Assembly (NCBI GenBank): GCA_900107575.1
Contig: FNQX01000030.1
Coordinates: 1 to 38,418, forward strand
Length of the DNA: 38,418 nucleotides
Reading direction: 5' to 3'
Source of the DNA: Lachnospiraceae bacterium NK3A20
Lineage (GTDB): Bacteria > Bacillota > Clostridia > Lachnospirales > Lachnospiraceae
The notes beneath the pieces are model-generated. The model had not been told where the DNA came from. It ran no database searches and saw nothing but the letters and a program-made list of their open reading frames with translations. The translations under genes and the position numbers were made by a program. Shown here in pieces: positions 14,194 to 23,436 of this stretch. Positions within the stretch are counted from its first letter, which is position 1. Each line of letters opens with the position of its first letter.

Positions 14194-16014
14194 ATGAATA
14201 GCAATCATAACAGTGCCCCGGAGGAGCCGTCTATCCTCCACATGATCCGTCACATTTTCGACCGCAGGCAGAAGGTGAACTTTGTCATCCTGGCGGTCAT
14301 GATCCTGATCGGCGGCATTTTCGAAACGCTGGGTGTCTCCATGATGATTCCCATTGTCACCGCGATTGTCGACCCCGAGACGCTTCACCACGCGATCGAC
14401 GAAATGAATACGGCCCTGCCCTGGACGGAGCGCATGATGCGTGCCCTCGGCCTTACGAATGACACGAAAATCATCATTTTCCTCCTCGTGTCGCTCATTG
14501 TCGTCTTCGTTGTCAAGAACGCGTACCTGCTCTTCCTCACGGCGCGGCAGAACGATTTCGTCTCCTACAGCCGCAATGACATGATCAGCCGCGTCATGCG
14601 CGAATTCCTGAACCGCCCCTACGAGGAGTATCTGGGCGCGGACATTCCGACGGTGTTCCGCATCACTGACAGCGACATTCCGAACATGTTCTCGCTCATT
14701 CTGGCGCTGCTGCAGCTCGCATCCGAGCTCGTGGTGTCGGTTTTCCTCGTCATAGTGCTGCTCCTCGTCTCCTGGAAAATGACAGTCTTCATCGTCTTCA
14801 TTTTCCTCGCCCTCACCTGGCTGAGCTCGAAGGTAATCAAGCCGCGCATGAACCGCATCGGCACGGAGAATCAGTCAACGCAGTCCCGTATTGCCAAGTG
14901 GAGGCTGCAGGCGATCTACGGCCTCAAAGATGTGAAGGTCTTAAACCGCGAGGATTTCTTCATTCGCAATTACTATGAATCCGGAAAAAAGGGAGCCGCA
15001 CTCTCCCGCGATTACACGGTGCTGAACAGCCTGCCGCGGTATCTGATCGAGACGGTATTCATCTCGGCCGTCATGCTCTTCATCGCGGTTTACATTGTGA
15101 ACGGCGGCGATGTCGGGGAGCTGGTCACGCAGCTGACCACTTTTGTTGTGGCAGCGATACGCATCATGCCGAGTGCGAACCGGATCAACACTTACATCAC
15201 GCAGATTGCTTACCAGAAGCCGAGCATGGTCTACGTTTACCACAATCTCACGGACTCCATGAAAACGAACGCGGCGATGCGTGCCGCCCGGGAAGCAACC
15301 GCCGGCCCTGCCCTTTCCATGGAGCATGAGATCCGCCTGGAACACATCACGTTCCACTATCCGGACGCCGATACGAACATCTTCACGGACGCCGACATGA
15401 TCGTCAAAAAGGGGCAGTCAGTCGGCATCATGGGTTCTTCCGGCGCCGGCAAATCCACGATTGTGGACATTCTGCTGGGCCTTCTCCACGCGCAGGAGGG
15501 GAAGATTCTCTGCGACGGCAGGGATATTTTCTCAAACTATGAATCGTGGCTGGCGCAGATCGGCTACATCCCGCAGTCGATTTACCTGATCGACGAATCG
15601 ATCCGGGACAACATTGCCTTTGGAATTGAGGAAGATCAGATAGACGAGCACCGTCTCTGGGAGGTCCTGCGGGAAGCGCAGCTGGATGAGTTCGTGGAGA
15701 GTCTCCCCGAGGGTCTCAATACGAAGATCGGCGACCGCGGCGTCCGTCTCTCCGGCGGTCAGCGCCAGAGGATCGGCATCGCCCGGGCACTGTATCACAA
15801 TCCGGAAATTCTGGTTTTCGATGAGGCGACGAGCGCGCTCGACAATGAGACGGAGGCTGCTGTCATGGAGGCCATCAACAGCTTCCACGGCAGGAAGACC
15901 ATGATCATCATCGCCCACCGCCTCAATACCATCGAGAAGTGCGACCAGATCTACGAGGTCAGAGATCAGAAAATCCTGCCCACCACGCTGGAGGGCAGGC
16001 ACATCGTACATTAG
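14194..16014 (+). CDS. ABC exporter, fused membrane and ATPase domains (PglK/MsbA-like)
   Basis: A 606-residue half-transporter that would work as a homodimer. The membrane domain (about 25-345) has six helices and includes FETLGVSMMIPIVTAIVDP, similar to PglK-type lipid-linked oligosaccharide flippases. The ATPase domain has Walker A GSSGAGKST (414-422), Q-loop glutamine 461, signature LSGGQ (519-523), Walker B ILVFDE (539-544) and switch histidine 575, all intact. I chose 14194 because the family N-terminus starts there. Upstream in-frame codons to 14035 read poorly and cross the leader hairpin. GGAAAGG lies somewhat far (about 12 bases). Export of a surface glycan precursor is inferred; peptide or lipid export is also possible. 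Confidence 0.88.
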   Translation: MNSNHNSAPEEPSILHMIRHIFDRRQKVNFVILAVMILIGGIFETLGVSMMIPIVTAIVDPETLHHAIDEMNTALPWTERMMRALGLTNDTKIIIFLLVSLIVVFVVKNAYLLFLTARQNDFVSYSRNDMISRVMREFLNRPYEEYLGADIPTVFRITDSDIPNMFSLILALLQLASELVVSVFLVIVLLLVSWKMTVFIVFIFLALTWLSSKVIKPRMNRIGTENQSTQSRIAKWRLQAIYGLKDVKVLNREDFFIRNYYESGKKGAALSRDYTVLNSLPRYLIETVFISAVMLFIAVYIVNGGDVGELVTQLTTFVVAAIRIMPSANRINTYITQIAYQKPSMVYVYHNLTDSMKTNAAMRAAREATAGPALSMEHEIRLEHITFHYPDADTNIFTDADMIVKKGQSVGIMGSSGAGKSTIVDILLGLLHAQEGKILCDGRDIFSNYESWLAQIGYIPQSIYLIDESIRDNIAFGIEEDQIDEHRLWEVLREAQLDEFVESLPEGLNTKIGDRGVRLSGGQRQRIGIARALYHNPEILVFDEATSALDNETEAAVMEAINSFHGRKTMIIIAHRLNTIEKCDQIYEVRDQKILPTTLEGRHIVH

Positions 16015-16022
16015 AGAAAATA

Positions 16023-17282
16023 TCAGCGCCCGCGGGAAGGCTGATACAGTTCTCCGCGCTGCACAGCCGGTGCGATGGAAATATCCGCCCGATACAGCGG
16101 GATCAGCATGGCCTGCGTGGCATGATAGAGGTCGCTCTTGCCGGGCCAGACAGTGCCGATCACGCGATTATTCCGATCAAGCTGATGGTACCAGGAGCCG
16201 TGCGCATGATCCATGACGCGCTCATCCAGGTACTGCATGAAGGCCGCATAATCTCCGGCATAGCGCGCGTTCCCTGTCACATGGAACAGCGTGGCCGAGG
16301 TATTGATGGCCTCTGCGAGCGTCCAGTGCATTCTGTCGTGAACAACGGGATTGCCTTCCCAGTCGGTCGTGTAGACAATTCCCCGCGCGCCGTCCGCGTT
16401 CCAGCCATCCGCCACCGCACGCTGATATAACTGCTCCGCCGCGTCCAGATAGGGCGCGGCTTTTTCCTTGTCTTTCGGATAGGTCGAGAGCGCCCACTGC
16501 GTGATGAGCCTTGCCCACTCAATGCCGTGTCCGGGTGTCGCACCGTAAGGCTTGAACTGGTCGTCGGGTTTGTCCTTGTTGCAGTCAAGGTCGGGCGTCC
16601 AGTCGGAAGCGTAGTGCTCCGGGATTCTCCAGTGATTCTCTCTCGCCCAGCTGAGCACGTGGTCAATAATTCTGCCTGCCCTGACTCTGTAATATTCCTT
16701 CCCTGTCACGTCGGCATCGGCGAGGAAGGCTTCAACGGAGTGCATGTTGGCGTTGAGTCCGCGGTAAGCGTCCAGCTCTGTGAACGCCGTGTTCCAGGTG
16801 TCGCGGGAAAGCCCTTCCTCCTCGCTCCAGAAATATCTGTCATACACAGCCTCTGCCTTCTCCAGCAGCTCCTCCGCACCGGGGATGCCGGCCAGTCTGC
16901 CGCTGCAGGCCGCCAGGATCACAAAGGCGTGCGCGTAGCACTGTTTCGGCCCGTACGGCGTTCCATCCGCATGGACGCCTGCGTACCAGCCGTCGTTCTC
17001 GTCGTCATGCAGTTCGGTGAGAAGCCCATGGATCGCCGCTGCCGCCAGCTTCTTCGTGCCTTCCTGTCCCAGGAGTGTCCCCAGACTGTAAACATGTGCC
17101 ATCCTGGCGGTGATCCAGGTCTCCCTGTCACGCTCCTTCTGCGGCTCTCCGTCATCTCCCAGCCAGTAGGCCCCGCCTTCCGGCGACGGGAACCTGCGCC
17201 CGAAGGCGAGCAGATTGTCCCTGCCCGCAGTAAGGAATGCCCTGTTCTCTTCTGTATCAATCTGATATTGCTGTGTACCCAT
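16023..17282 (-). CDS. AGE-family sugar isomerase/epimerase (YihS-like)
   Basis: A 419-residue (alpha/alpha)6-barrel enzyme of the N-acylglucosamine 2-epimerase family. The YihS/mannose-isomerase-like features are TWITARMAHVYSLG with the substrate-binding arginine (about R60), CYAHAFVILAA, YGATPGHGIEWARL with histidine 252, and LYHATQAML near the C-terminus with the second catalytic histidine. Such enzymes interconvert aldoses and ketoses (mannose/fructose, sulfoquinovose/sulfofructose) or epimerise N-acetylglucosamine. The ATG at 17282 has GGGGGA at 7 bases. It is convergent with the exporter (8 bases between) and divergent from nagB, which favours an amino-sugar or hexose role. The exact substrate cannot be decided by eye. 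Confidence 0.88.
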   Translation of the reverse strand: MGTQQYQIDTEENRAFLTAGRDNLLAFGRRFPSPEGGAYWLGDDGEPQKERDRETWITARMAHVYSLGTLLGQEGTKKLAAAAIHGLLTELHDDENDGWYAGVHADGTPYGPKQCYAHAFVILAACSGRLAGIPGAEELLEKAEAVYDRYFWSEEEGLSRDTWNTAFTELDAYRGLNANMHSVEAFLADADVTGKEYYRVRAGRIIDHVLSWARENHWRIPEHYASDWTPDLDCNKDKPDDQFKPYGATPGHGIEWARLITQWALSTYPKDKEKAAPYLDAAEQLYQRAVADGWNADGARGIVYTTDWEGNPVVHDRMHWTLAEAINTSATLFHVTGNARYAGDYAAFMQYLDERVMDHAHGSWYHQLDRNNRVIGTVWPGKSDLYHATQAMLIPLYRADISIAPAVQRGELYQPSRGR

Positions 17283-17426
17283 CCTGATATCCCCCAAATA
17301 ATTTTTTTATTGGCTCTATTCTCCCACACAGAGGCACAAAATGCACGGCCCGCCTGCTGTTTTCGCGCATTTACGTACGATCTTGTTATGGTGGAAAACT
17401 CCCGCCCAAATCCCGGCATGCCATAG

Positions 17427-17432
17427 TATAAT
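17427..17432 (+). promoter_or_regulatory. -10 box of nagB
   Basis: TATAAT lies 90 bases before the nagB start, directly after a GGCATGCC palindrome (17415-17422). No good -35 box is present, so an activator or an extended element may be needed. Confidence 0.4.
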
Positions 17433-17522
17433 GAAGTCCGGATGTGACCGGCACCGGGTACAGGTGTGAATATGAGAATCGCCTGTCGCATGGGGGACAG
17501 GCAAGACGAAAGGGGTATCGCT

Positions 17523-18254
17523 ATGATCAAGGTTTACAGGGAAAAGGACTATGCCGCAATGTCACGGCGCGCTGCGGACATCATCGCGGCGGAGATCATC
17601 CTCAGGCCGGACTGCATTCTGGGGCTCGCGACCGGTTCAACGCCGATCGGCACCTATGAGAATCTGGTGGAAAAATATCAGGCCGGCGAGCTGGATTTTG
17701 CGAAGGTGCGCACCTTCAATCTGGACGAATATGTCGGCCTTACGCCGGACAACGACCAGTCCTATCACTATTTCATGAAGGACCATCTCTTCTCACACGT
17801 CAACATTGACATGGACAACACGCACGTGCCGGACGGCGCCGCTGCCGACCTGGACGCGGCCTGCAAGGCTTATGATGCGGCGATGATTGCAGCCGGCGGC
17901 ACGGACATCCAGCTCCTCGGGCTCGGGCAGAACGGACACGTGGGATTCAACGAGCCGGCGGATGCTTTCCCCACGGGAACGCACATCGTCGAGCTCACAC
18001 AGAGCACGATTGAAGCCAATTCCCGGCTGTTCGATGACATCAGCGAGGTGCCGACGAGGGCGATCACGATGGGCATCATGAATATTTTCCTCGCGAAGAA
18101 AATCCTGCTCGTTGCCAACGGCCCCAAGAAGGCGGACGCGGTGAAGAAGATGCTCTACGGCCCGGTCACACCGGACGTGCCTGCCTCCATCCTGCAGCTG
18201 CACCCCGACGTCACTGTTGTCGTGGACGAGGAAGCGCTGCCGGAAATGAAGTGA
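17523..18254 (+). CDS. nagB: Glucosamine-6-phosphate deaminase
   Basis: A 243-residue enzyme that turns glucosamine-6-phosphate into fructose-6-phosphate and ammonia. The phosphate-binding loop LGLATGSTPIGTY, the FNLDEYVGL segment (D68 as catalytic base), the GLGQNGHVGFNEPA segment (H139, E144) and the C-terminal VTVVVDEEAL are all present. Its length matches the short Gram-positive NagB form that lacks the allosteric tail of the E. coli enzyme. The asparagine in QNGH replaces the aspartate of E. coli, as in Gram-positive relatives. The ATG at 17523 has AAGGGG upstream. It is divergent from the AGE-family isomerase and ends before the terminator repeat at 18284-18331. Confidence 0.97.
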   Translation: MIKVYREKDYAAMSRRAADIIAAEIILRPDCILGLATGSTPIGTYENLVEKYQAGELDFAKVRTFNLDEYVGLTPDNDQSYHYFMKDHLFSHVNIDMDNTHVPDGAAADLDAACKAYDAAMIAAGGTDIQLLGLGQNGHVGFNEPADAFPTGTHIVELTQSTIEANSRLFDDISEVPTRAITMGIMNIFLAKKILLVANGPKKADAVKKMLYGPVTPDVPASILQLHPDVTVVVDEEALPEMK

Positions 18255-18283
18255 TAAGAGAGCCTGTTCACAGATAGAAGCCC

Positions 18284-18331
18284 AGTAAAATGCCCGCCAC
18301 GGATTTATTCCATGGCGGGTGTTATCATATC
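18284..18331. terminator. Terminator repeat, copy 1 (convergent nagB / permease)
   Basis: CCCGCCA (18293-18299) pairs with TGGCGGG (18313-18319), with a GGA/TCC inner stem and a 5-base loop. On the minus strand the stem is followed by ATTTTACT, a good exit signal for the sugar operon ending at 18350. Nearly the same 47-48 bp recurs at 24657-24703. Confidence 0.8.
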
Positions 18332-18349
18332 ATACTGTCTCTGATTCGT

Positions 18350-19189
18350 TTATCCTTTCACGCTGCCCGCTGTCAGTCCCTTCACGAAGAACTTCTGGCA
18401 GGAAATGAATACGATCAGAACCGGGAGCAGACTTAGCACTGACAACGCGAATACATACCCCCACTGGGTGAACTGATGCTGTCCGAAAAAACCGGATATC
18501 GCAATCGGAAGCGTTCTCTTAAGGTCATCATTGATGACGGTATTGGCCCAGGGAAATTCTTCCCACGCTGTCAGGAAATTGAAAATTGAAATTGATGCAA
18601 TTCCGGGTTTGATCAACGGCATAATGACGTGCAGATAAACTGTGACTATACTTCCCCCGTCCATGTAAGTCGCTTCATCCAATTCTGTGGGAACTCCTTC
18701 CACAAAGCCCTTGATCATGAAGGTCGAATACGGTATGACCCATGCCACATAGAACGGGATCAATCCACAACTGCTGTTGATCGTTTTCAGCTTCACTGCC
18801 AGCTCATATTGCGGAACGATCATGGTAGTTCCTGGAATGATCATTGTCAGAATAATGAACGCGAACAAAGCTCTTCTGCCGGGGAAACGGAATCTGGCAA
18901 TACAGAATGCCAGTGCCGAGGAAACGACAGCTGAAATCAAAACGGTGCAGACTGATACGAAAAGGCTGTTAATGAAGTTCCCCGCGAACTTCCTCTGACT
19001 CAGGATATAGGCATAATTCTCCGGTGTAATCTCATGGAGCTTCGGGAAAAATTTCGGAGGATATTCATACAGTGCTCCATTTGGTTTGAGCGATGTGCTG
19101 ATCATGTACAGCATCGGAAGAATCACGATGACCATACCCATGATCAAGAGTAAAAATATTAAGATCTGAATCCCTGATCGTTTCTTCAT
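18350..19189 (-). CDS. Carbohydrate ABC importer permease, MalG type (alpha-glucan operon)
   Basis: A 279-residue protein with six predicted helices. The first is FLLLIMGMVIVILPMLYMIS. The EAA loop reads VPTELDEATYMDGG and then VIMPLIKPG (about 170-200). The C-terminal FFVKGLTAGSVKG is the usual MalG ending. It is the last gene of the operon LacI - GH13 - lipoprotein - MalF - MalG and ends 19 bases before the terminator repeat. It starts 24 bases after the partner permease. Together with that partner it probably imports maltodextrins, inferred from the GH13 enzyme in the same operon. No ATPase gene is linked. Confidence 0.93.
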   Translation of the reverse strand: MKKRSGIQILIFLLLIMGMVIVILPMLYMISTSLKPNGALYEYPPKFFPKLHEITPENYAYILSQRKFAGNFINSLFVSVCTVLISAVVSSALAFCIARFRFPGRRALFAFIILTMIIPGTTMIVPQYELAVKLKTINSSCGLIPFYVAWVIPYSTFMIKGFVEGVPTELDEATYMDGGSIVTVYLHVIMPLIKPGIASISIFNFLTAWEEFPWANTVINDDLKRTLPIAISGFFGQHQFTQWGYVFALSVLSLLPVLIVFISCQKFFVKGLTAGSVKG

Positions 19190-19213
19190 TTCCTGCTCCC
19201 ATTTCCCTTCAGG

Positions 19214-20095
19214 TCACTGATCCTTGTTCTGCATGAGACGGAATTCCAGAATAGCCAGAAGCCCCAGAATGAATGCGATGATAAAAGACAGCGCCGCGGA
19301 ATATCCGAATTTGCCATTGCTGAACGCCTTGTAATACATCCAGGTGAGAACCACCTCGGTGTCATGCCCCGGTTTCCCATCTGTGATCAATTTCGTGGAT
19401 GTGTATACATTGAAGCCGCCGATCGTCAGCATCACCAGGGCGAAGAGAACGGTTCCGCGAATTTCCGGCAGAGTTATATAGCGAAATTTCTGCCATGCTC
19501 CCGCCCCATCCAGAGATGCGGATTCATACAGTTCCAACGGAACGGCCTGCAGCGCAGCAAGGAACACAACCATGTTCCACCCGATACCCTTCCATATGCC
19601 CAGCAGCATGGCAACCGTCATTCCGCCCCACCGGCTGTCCAGCCAATGGATGTTGGAATTGGTAATCCCCACTACATTGGTGAGGAAATAATTGAGCATT
19701 CCCTCTGTATTGAAGACATATTTGAACACAAGGGAAGCGATGACCCAGGAAGTAATAACCGGCAGATAGTAGGCTACGCGGAAGCCGATCTTGAATCTTG
19801 TCACGGAATTGATCAGCATCGCGACGAGCAGTCCCAGAAGCATCTGGGCCGGCACGGTGACCAATGTATAGACGATTGTATTGCCAAAGGCGATGTGGAA
19901 ATTTTCATCCGCGAGGACAGTTCTGTAATTCTCTGTTCCTATAAAGTTCTGATTCAGGAATGACCCAAAATCCCACTTGAAGAAACTCATCCAGAAAAGG
20001 CGGATGATGGGATACACCGTAAAAGTACAGAAAATAATAAGTCCCGGAAGCAATAACAGTCCGATCTGAAGTTTGCTCTTGCTCTTAAGTTTCAT
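19214..20095 (-). CDS. Sugar ABC importer permease, MalF type (alpha-glucan operon)
   Basis: A 293-residue protein. A short basic N-terminus precedes the first helix (IGLLLLPGLIIFCTFTVYPI), with five more helices after it. The EAA loop reads VPLELYESASLDGAGAW and then ITLPEIRG. The match to CUT1 MalF-type permeases is strong throughout. It lies 103 bases behind the lipoprotein gene, across a hairpin at 20151-20176, and just before the MalG-type gene. It is the second half of the importer channel. Confidence 0.93.
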   Translation of the reverse strand: MKLKSKSKLQIGLLLLPGLIIFCTFTVYPIIRLFWMSFFKWDFGSFLNQNFIGTENYRTVLADENFHIAFGNTIVYTLVTVPAQMLLGLLVAMLINSVTRFKIGFRVAYYLPVITSWVIASLVFKYVFNTEGMLNYFLTNVVGITNSNIHWLDSRWGGMTVAMLLGIWKGIGWNMVVFLAALQAVPLELYESASLDGAGAWQKFRYITLPEIRGTVLFALVMLTIGGFNVYTSTKLITDGKPGHDTEVVLTWMYYKAFSNGKFGYSAALSFIIAFILGLLAILEFRLMQNKDQ

Positions 20096-20150
20096 GGATT
20101 ACCTGCCACATATTCTGGTCACTACAATCTGCTGTCTGAAGTTAAATGCA

Positions 20151-20176
20151 GCGACCGGGGAGAGGACTCCGATCGC
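20151..20176 (-). promoter_or_regulatory. Intercistronic hairpin between lipoprotein and permease genes
   Basis: GCGACCGG (20151-20158) pairs with CCGATCGC (20169-20176) with one G-U on the minus-strand RNA, around a 10-base loop. It has no T-run. Its position matches the hairpin after the other binding-protein gene at 3806-3836. Confidence 0.55.
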
Positions 20177-20198
20177 CGCGTAATATGCTGTATGGAGA

Positions 20199-21563
20199 TC
20201 ACTCTGCAAGGAGCTCATCGACCTTAGGAGCGAGTTCATCCATCGCTTCCTGTGCAGTCTTCTCTCCATTCATCACCTCAGAAACAGCAGCAGTCAGCTC
20301 ACTGTCAATCTCAGACCAGCTCGCGACTGTCGGACGGGATTTTGCAGTTTTCAGTTGCTCGATATAAGGGGCAAAATCCGCATTCTTAACAGTATCGGAA
20401 TTCATTGCCTCGATATTGCAGGGGATCTGTCCGCATTTAGCCATTTCCTCCTGCGCAAACTCGTCCGTCATGAATTTCATGAACTTCCATGCGGCATCTT
20501 TGTTCGCGGTATTGAACATTCCGATATCCTCGCCACCCAGAACGGAAATGGATCCACCCTTTCCTTCCGGTACCGGCGCAGTAGCATACTTGAAGTCAGG
20601 ATAAGCGCCCGCCATTTCGGAAACCTTCCACGGGCCTTCCAGGAGCATCATATATCTGCCGGTTCCGAATCCATCTGTCATCGGAATATCCCCGCTGTTC
20701 CAGCCTGTAATCGCTCCCTCCTGATAAAGGTCTGCCAGCGTCTGGATCGCTTCCACCGTCTCGGGACTATTGAGATATCCCGACGCCTTCGTCTGATCCT
20801 CGTTCGTAATGGACCCACCCATACTCCAGATAAACGGGCAGAGATTCCAGCCTGCCAGTCCCGGCTCATCGTAGCCCCATACCTGCTGACCAGCCTCGTT
20901 CGTCCCAGCCAATTTCCTGCAATCCTCTACGAATTCATCCATGGTCGCGGGCGCAGTAAGGCCTGCCGCCTCAAACGCTTCTGTGTTGTAATACAGGATC
21001 TTGGTATTGGTATTGAGAGCCAGACCATAGTTGTCTCCGCCAATCTCAGCGGTCGTCATCGCGCTCTCCAAAAGATTTCCGGCAACTTCGTCGAAGTCCT
21101 GCATTTCCTGATTCAGCGGGATGAGAATTCCCATCTTCTGAAATTCCGGAACCCAGGCACTGTCCAGACGCGCAACATCCGGTAAGGTATCTGACTGGGC
21201 GCTGATCAAAATCTTGTCATGAAGATCTGCCCACTCATGGGAAACCGCATTTACCTTAATTCCCGGATTTTCTTCCTCAAATTTTGGAATGAGCACGTTC
21301 GTTAACGTTTCATTTTCAGGGGACTGCGCGCTATAATGATGCCAGAAGTTAATCGTCACATCCTCAGTCGGTTCTGTACTATCTGCCGACTCCGTGGCTG
21401 CTGCCCCGGCAGTTGATACTGCTGCCTGAGCAGTTTCTGTTGTTGCTGAATTCTCACTGCTCGCAGTGGTTTCAGATGATACCGGTGATTGTCCACAGCC
21501 CGTTGCTGCCAGGCACATAGCTGCTGTCAGTACAATTGCCGGTATTTTTACGTTCTTTTTCAT
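20199..21563 (-). CDS. Sugar-binding lipoprotein of ABC importer (alpha-glucan operon)
   Basis: A 454-residue precursor. The signal peptide MKKNVKIPAIVLTAAMC leads to lipobox LAATGC with Cys23 as anchor. A Ser/Thr/Ala/Glu-rich linker runs to about residue 65. The mature body has VTINFWHHYSAQSPENE, a VARLDSAWVPEFQKMG segment, a GGSISVLGGEDIGMF segment and AWKFMKFMTDEFAQEEM, all typical of family 1 solute-binding proteins. AAGGAGG lies 7 bases upstream, and the ATG overlaps the stop of the GH13 gene as ATGA. It most likely binds maltose, maltodextrin or a related glucan, by association. Confidence 0.93.
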   Translation of the reverse strand: MKKNVKIPAIVLTAAMCLAATGCGQSPVSSETTASSENSATTETAQAAVSTAGAAATESADSTEPTEDVTINFWHHYSAQSPENETLTNVLIPKFEEENPGIKVNAVSHEWADLHDKILISAQSDTLPDVARLDSAWVPEFQKMGILIPLNQEMQDFDEVAGNLLESAMTTAEIGGDNYGLALNTNTKILYYNTEAFEAAGLTAPATMDEFVEDCRKLAGTNEAGQQVWGYDEPGLAGWNLCPFIWSMGGSITNEDQTKASGYLNSPETVEAIQTLADLYQEGAITGWNSGDIPMTDGFGTGRYMMLLEGPWKVSEMAGAYPDFKYATAPVPEGKGGSISVLGGEDIGMFNTANKDAAWKFMKFMTDEFAQEEMAKCGQIPCNIEAMNSDTVKNADFAPYIEQLKTAKSRPTVASWSEIDSELTAAVSEVMNGEKTAQEAMDELAPKVDELLAE

Positions 21564-23383
21564 AATGCAACCTCCTTAAGAATTGTTGCCCCATATGGGT
21601 TCATATTGATCATCAGTTCTCCCTGATAATTAACCTTGTCTCCCAACCACGTTGCCCCCGCACTCTCGTTGGATATCCGTGTGGCTGTATACGTTTTGCC
21701 GCGCAGCATATCCATATACTTCCCTGCGCTTCTGGTTGGTATTCGCACGTTTCTTGCTGCATCCCCCGCATTCAGTGCAACGACAATTGCCTCACCTCCC
21801 TGCATTCTCGTGAATACATAGACCCTTCCATCACATACATCCGTGATCAGTTGTCCAATCCTCACCGCCGCTTCCTCATGCCGCAGACGGATTAAATGAA
21901 TATACAGATCCCTGAGCGCCAGATCCTGATTTTCTTCCTCCCATACCATACATTTGCGGCAATCGGGATCATTCTCTCCATCCATCCCAACCTCATCGCC
22001 GTAGTATACAGAAGGTGATCCGACGAACATCATCTGAAGGATCACAGCCAGACGAAATTTATCTTTGTTATCTCCGCATAAGGTCAGAAACCGTTCGGTG
22101 TCGTGCGAGTCGAGCAGCAGGAACATCGCCTGATTCATTTCCTGAGGATAGTCAGCCAGCATCTTCTGAATTCGACTGTTGAATCCTTCCGCGTCAATTG
22201 TTTCCCATGCGATAAAATCACGGACAGCGTCCCGGAATACATAGTTCATGATGGAATCCATCTGTGCGCCGTTCATGAGCCTCAGCCCGCTTCCCCAGGT
22301 TTCTCCAATGAGTTCGATCTCAGGATATCTGGTTTTCAATAGGAGTCTTGCCTCTTCCCAGACCCCCTCATCCACCTCATCGGCTACATCCAGGCGCCAG
22401 CCGTCTATGTGGAACTTCCTGATCCAGTAGTCCATCACATCCAATACATAGTTCCGAACCTCCGGATTCCCGGTGTTCAGCTTCGGCATGTATTTATACG
22501 CGCCAACACATTCGTAGTCACGATGCGTGATATCAATGGGAAAAGAAGAGATATAAAACCAGTCTTTGTATCTGGATTGATCCTGATGCTGCAAGACATC
22601 TTGAAAATAAGGAAAATGAATCCCGCAATGGTTGAACACCCCGTCCAGAATAATCTTCATTCCCTTTTGATGGATCCGGGAGACAAGCGCCGCGAATTCT
22701 TCATCCCCTCCGAACTGAGGATCGACATGGTAGTAGTCCGTCGTCGCGTATTTGTGATTGAAATCCCCGCAGAATATGGGATTGAGATAGATGCAGTCTA
22801 TGCCCAGGCTCTCGAGATAATCGAGATGATCCCTCACCCCCGCAAGATCTCCTCCCATGTAGTTGTCCCGATCCGGTCTGCTGCCCCACGCCATAGTCCC
22901 GTCAGGGTTATTGTCCGCGTTCCCGTCCGCAAATCTTTCCGGGAAAATCTGATAGAATACCTGTCCCTTTGTCCATTCCGGAGGATCAACAATGCCGGTT
23001 CTGTTGGCATATAGAAATTCGTAGAAGCCATCTGCAGGTCTCTTCTCATCAATTCCATACGCGGATAGATAAACGGGCTTTTCCTTGTCTCCCTTCTCAT
23101 CCAGGCAAAGAGATCTCTTCGGTACGATCTCGAAATAATACTTCTGATATCTGGCGACCCGGTGAAATTGAAGTTCCACGCGGTAATAGTCATACAGGTT
23201 ATCTCTTCCGCAGAATATCATCTCCTGATCCTTGACCAGCTCCGGTGTAGTGCGCGCGAAATAATGAATGATACATTTCTCTGCGTCCTGTCTTCCGGTG
23301 CGCAGTGTGATAATCAATGTTTTCCTGTCTCTCAGATAAACATCCGGGAATGTTCCCTGATGTCGGACTGCCCCTAAATTCAT
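21560..23383 (-). CDS. GH13 alpha-glucan hydrolase (neopullulanase / cyclomaltodextrinase / maltogenic amylase type)
   Basis: A 607-residue enzyme without signal peptide. Its N-terminal beta domain (to about 125) is typical of GH13_20 enzymes, followed by the TIM barrel starting at VFYQIFPERFADGN. Catalytic residues are nucleophile D332 (DGWRLDVADEV), acid E361 (ELIGETWG) and D428 (LLDSHDTERF). These enzymes split cyclodextrins, pullulan or maltodextrins inside the cell. The ATG at 23383 has GGAGG 8 bases upstream; the ATG five codons earlier has its ribosome site too close. It follows the LacI gene by 53 bases across the palindrome GTAGTTAACTAC and overlaps the binding-protein start. Complete and apparently intact. 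Confidence 0.93.
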   Translation of the reverse strand: MNLGAVRHQGTFPDVYLRDRKTLIITLRTGRQDAEKCIIHYFARTTPELVKDQEMIFCGRDNLYDYYRVELQFHRVARYQKYYFEIVPKRSLCLDEKGDKEKPVYLSAYGIDEKRPADGFYEFLYANRTGIVDPPEWTKGQVFYQIFPERFADGNADNNPDGTMAWGSRPDRDNYMGGDLAGVRDHLDYLESLGIDCIYLNPIFCGDFNHKYATTDYYHVDPQFGGDEEFAALVSRIHQKGMKIILDGVFNHCGIHFPYFQDVLQHQDQSRYKDWFYISSFPIDITHRDYECVGAYKYMPKLNTGNPEVRNYVLDVMDYWIRKFHIDGWRLDVADEVDEGVWEEARLLLKTRYPEIELIGETWGSGLRLMNGAQMDSIMNYVFRDAVRDFIAWETIDAEGFNSRIQKMLADYPQEMNQAMFLLLDSHDTERFLTLCGDNKDKFRLAVILQMMFVGSPSVYYGDEVGMDGENDPDCRKCMVWEEENQDLALRDLYIHLIRLRHEEAAVRIGQLITDVCDGRVYVFTRMQGGEAIVVALNAGDAARNVRIPTRSAGKYMDMLRGKTYTATRISNESAGATWLGDKVNYQGELMINMNPYGATILKEVAL

Positions 23384-23417
23384 CGCTGTCTCCTCCATTC
23401 CCTCCGCTGCTGTCCCA

Positions 23418-23429
23418 GTAGTTAACTAC
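23418..23429. promoter_or_regulatory. 12-bp perfect palindrome GTAGTTAACTAC between LacI and GH13 genes
   Basis: It sits 8 bases past the LacI stop and 34 bases before the GH13 start. It may be a protein binding site or a small RNA hairpin. No associated promoter is clear. Confidence 0.35.
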
Positions 23430-23436
23430 AACAATG

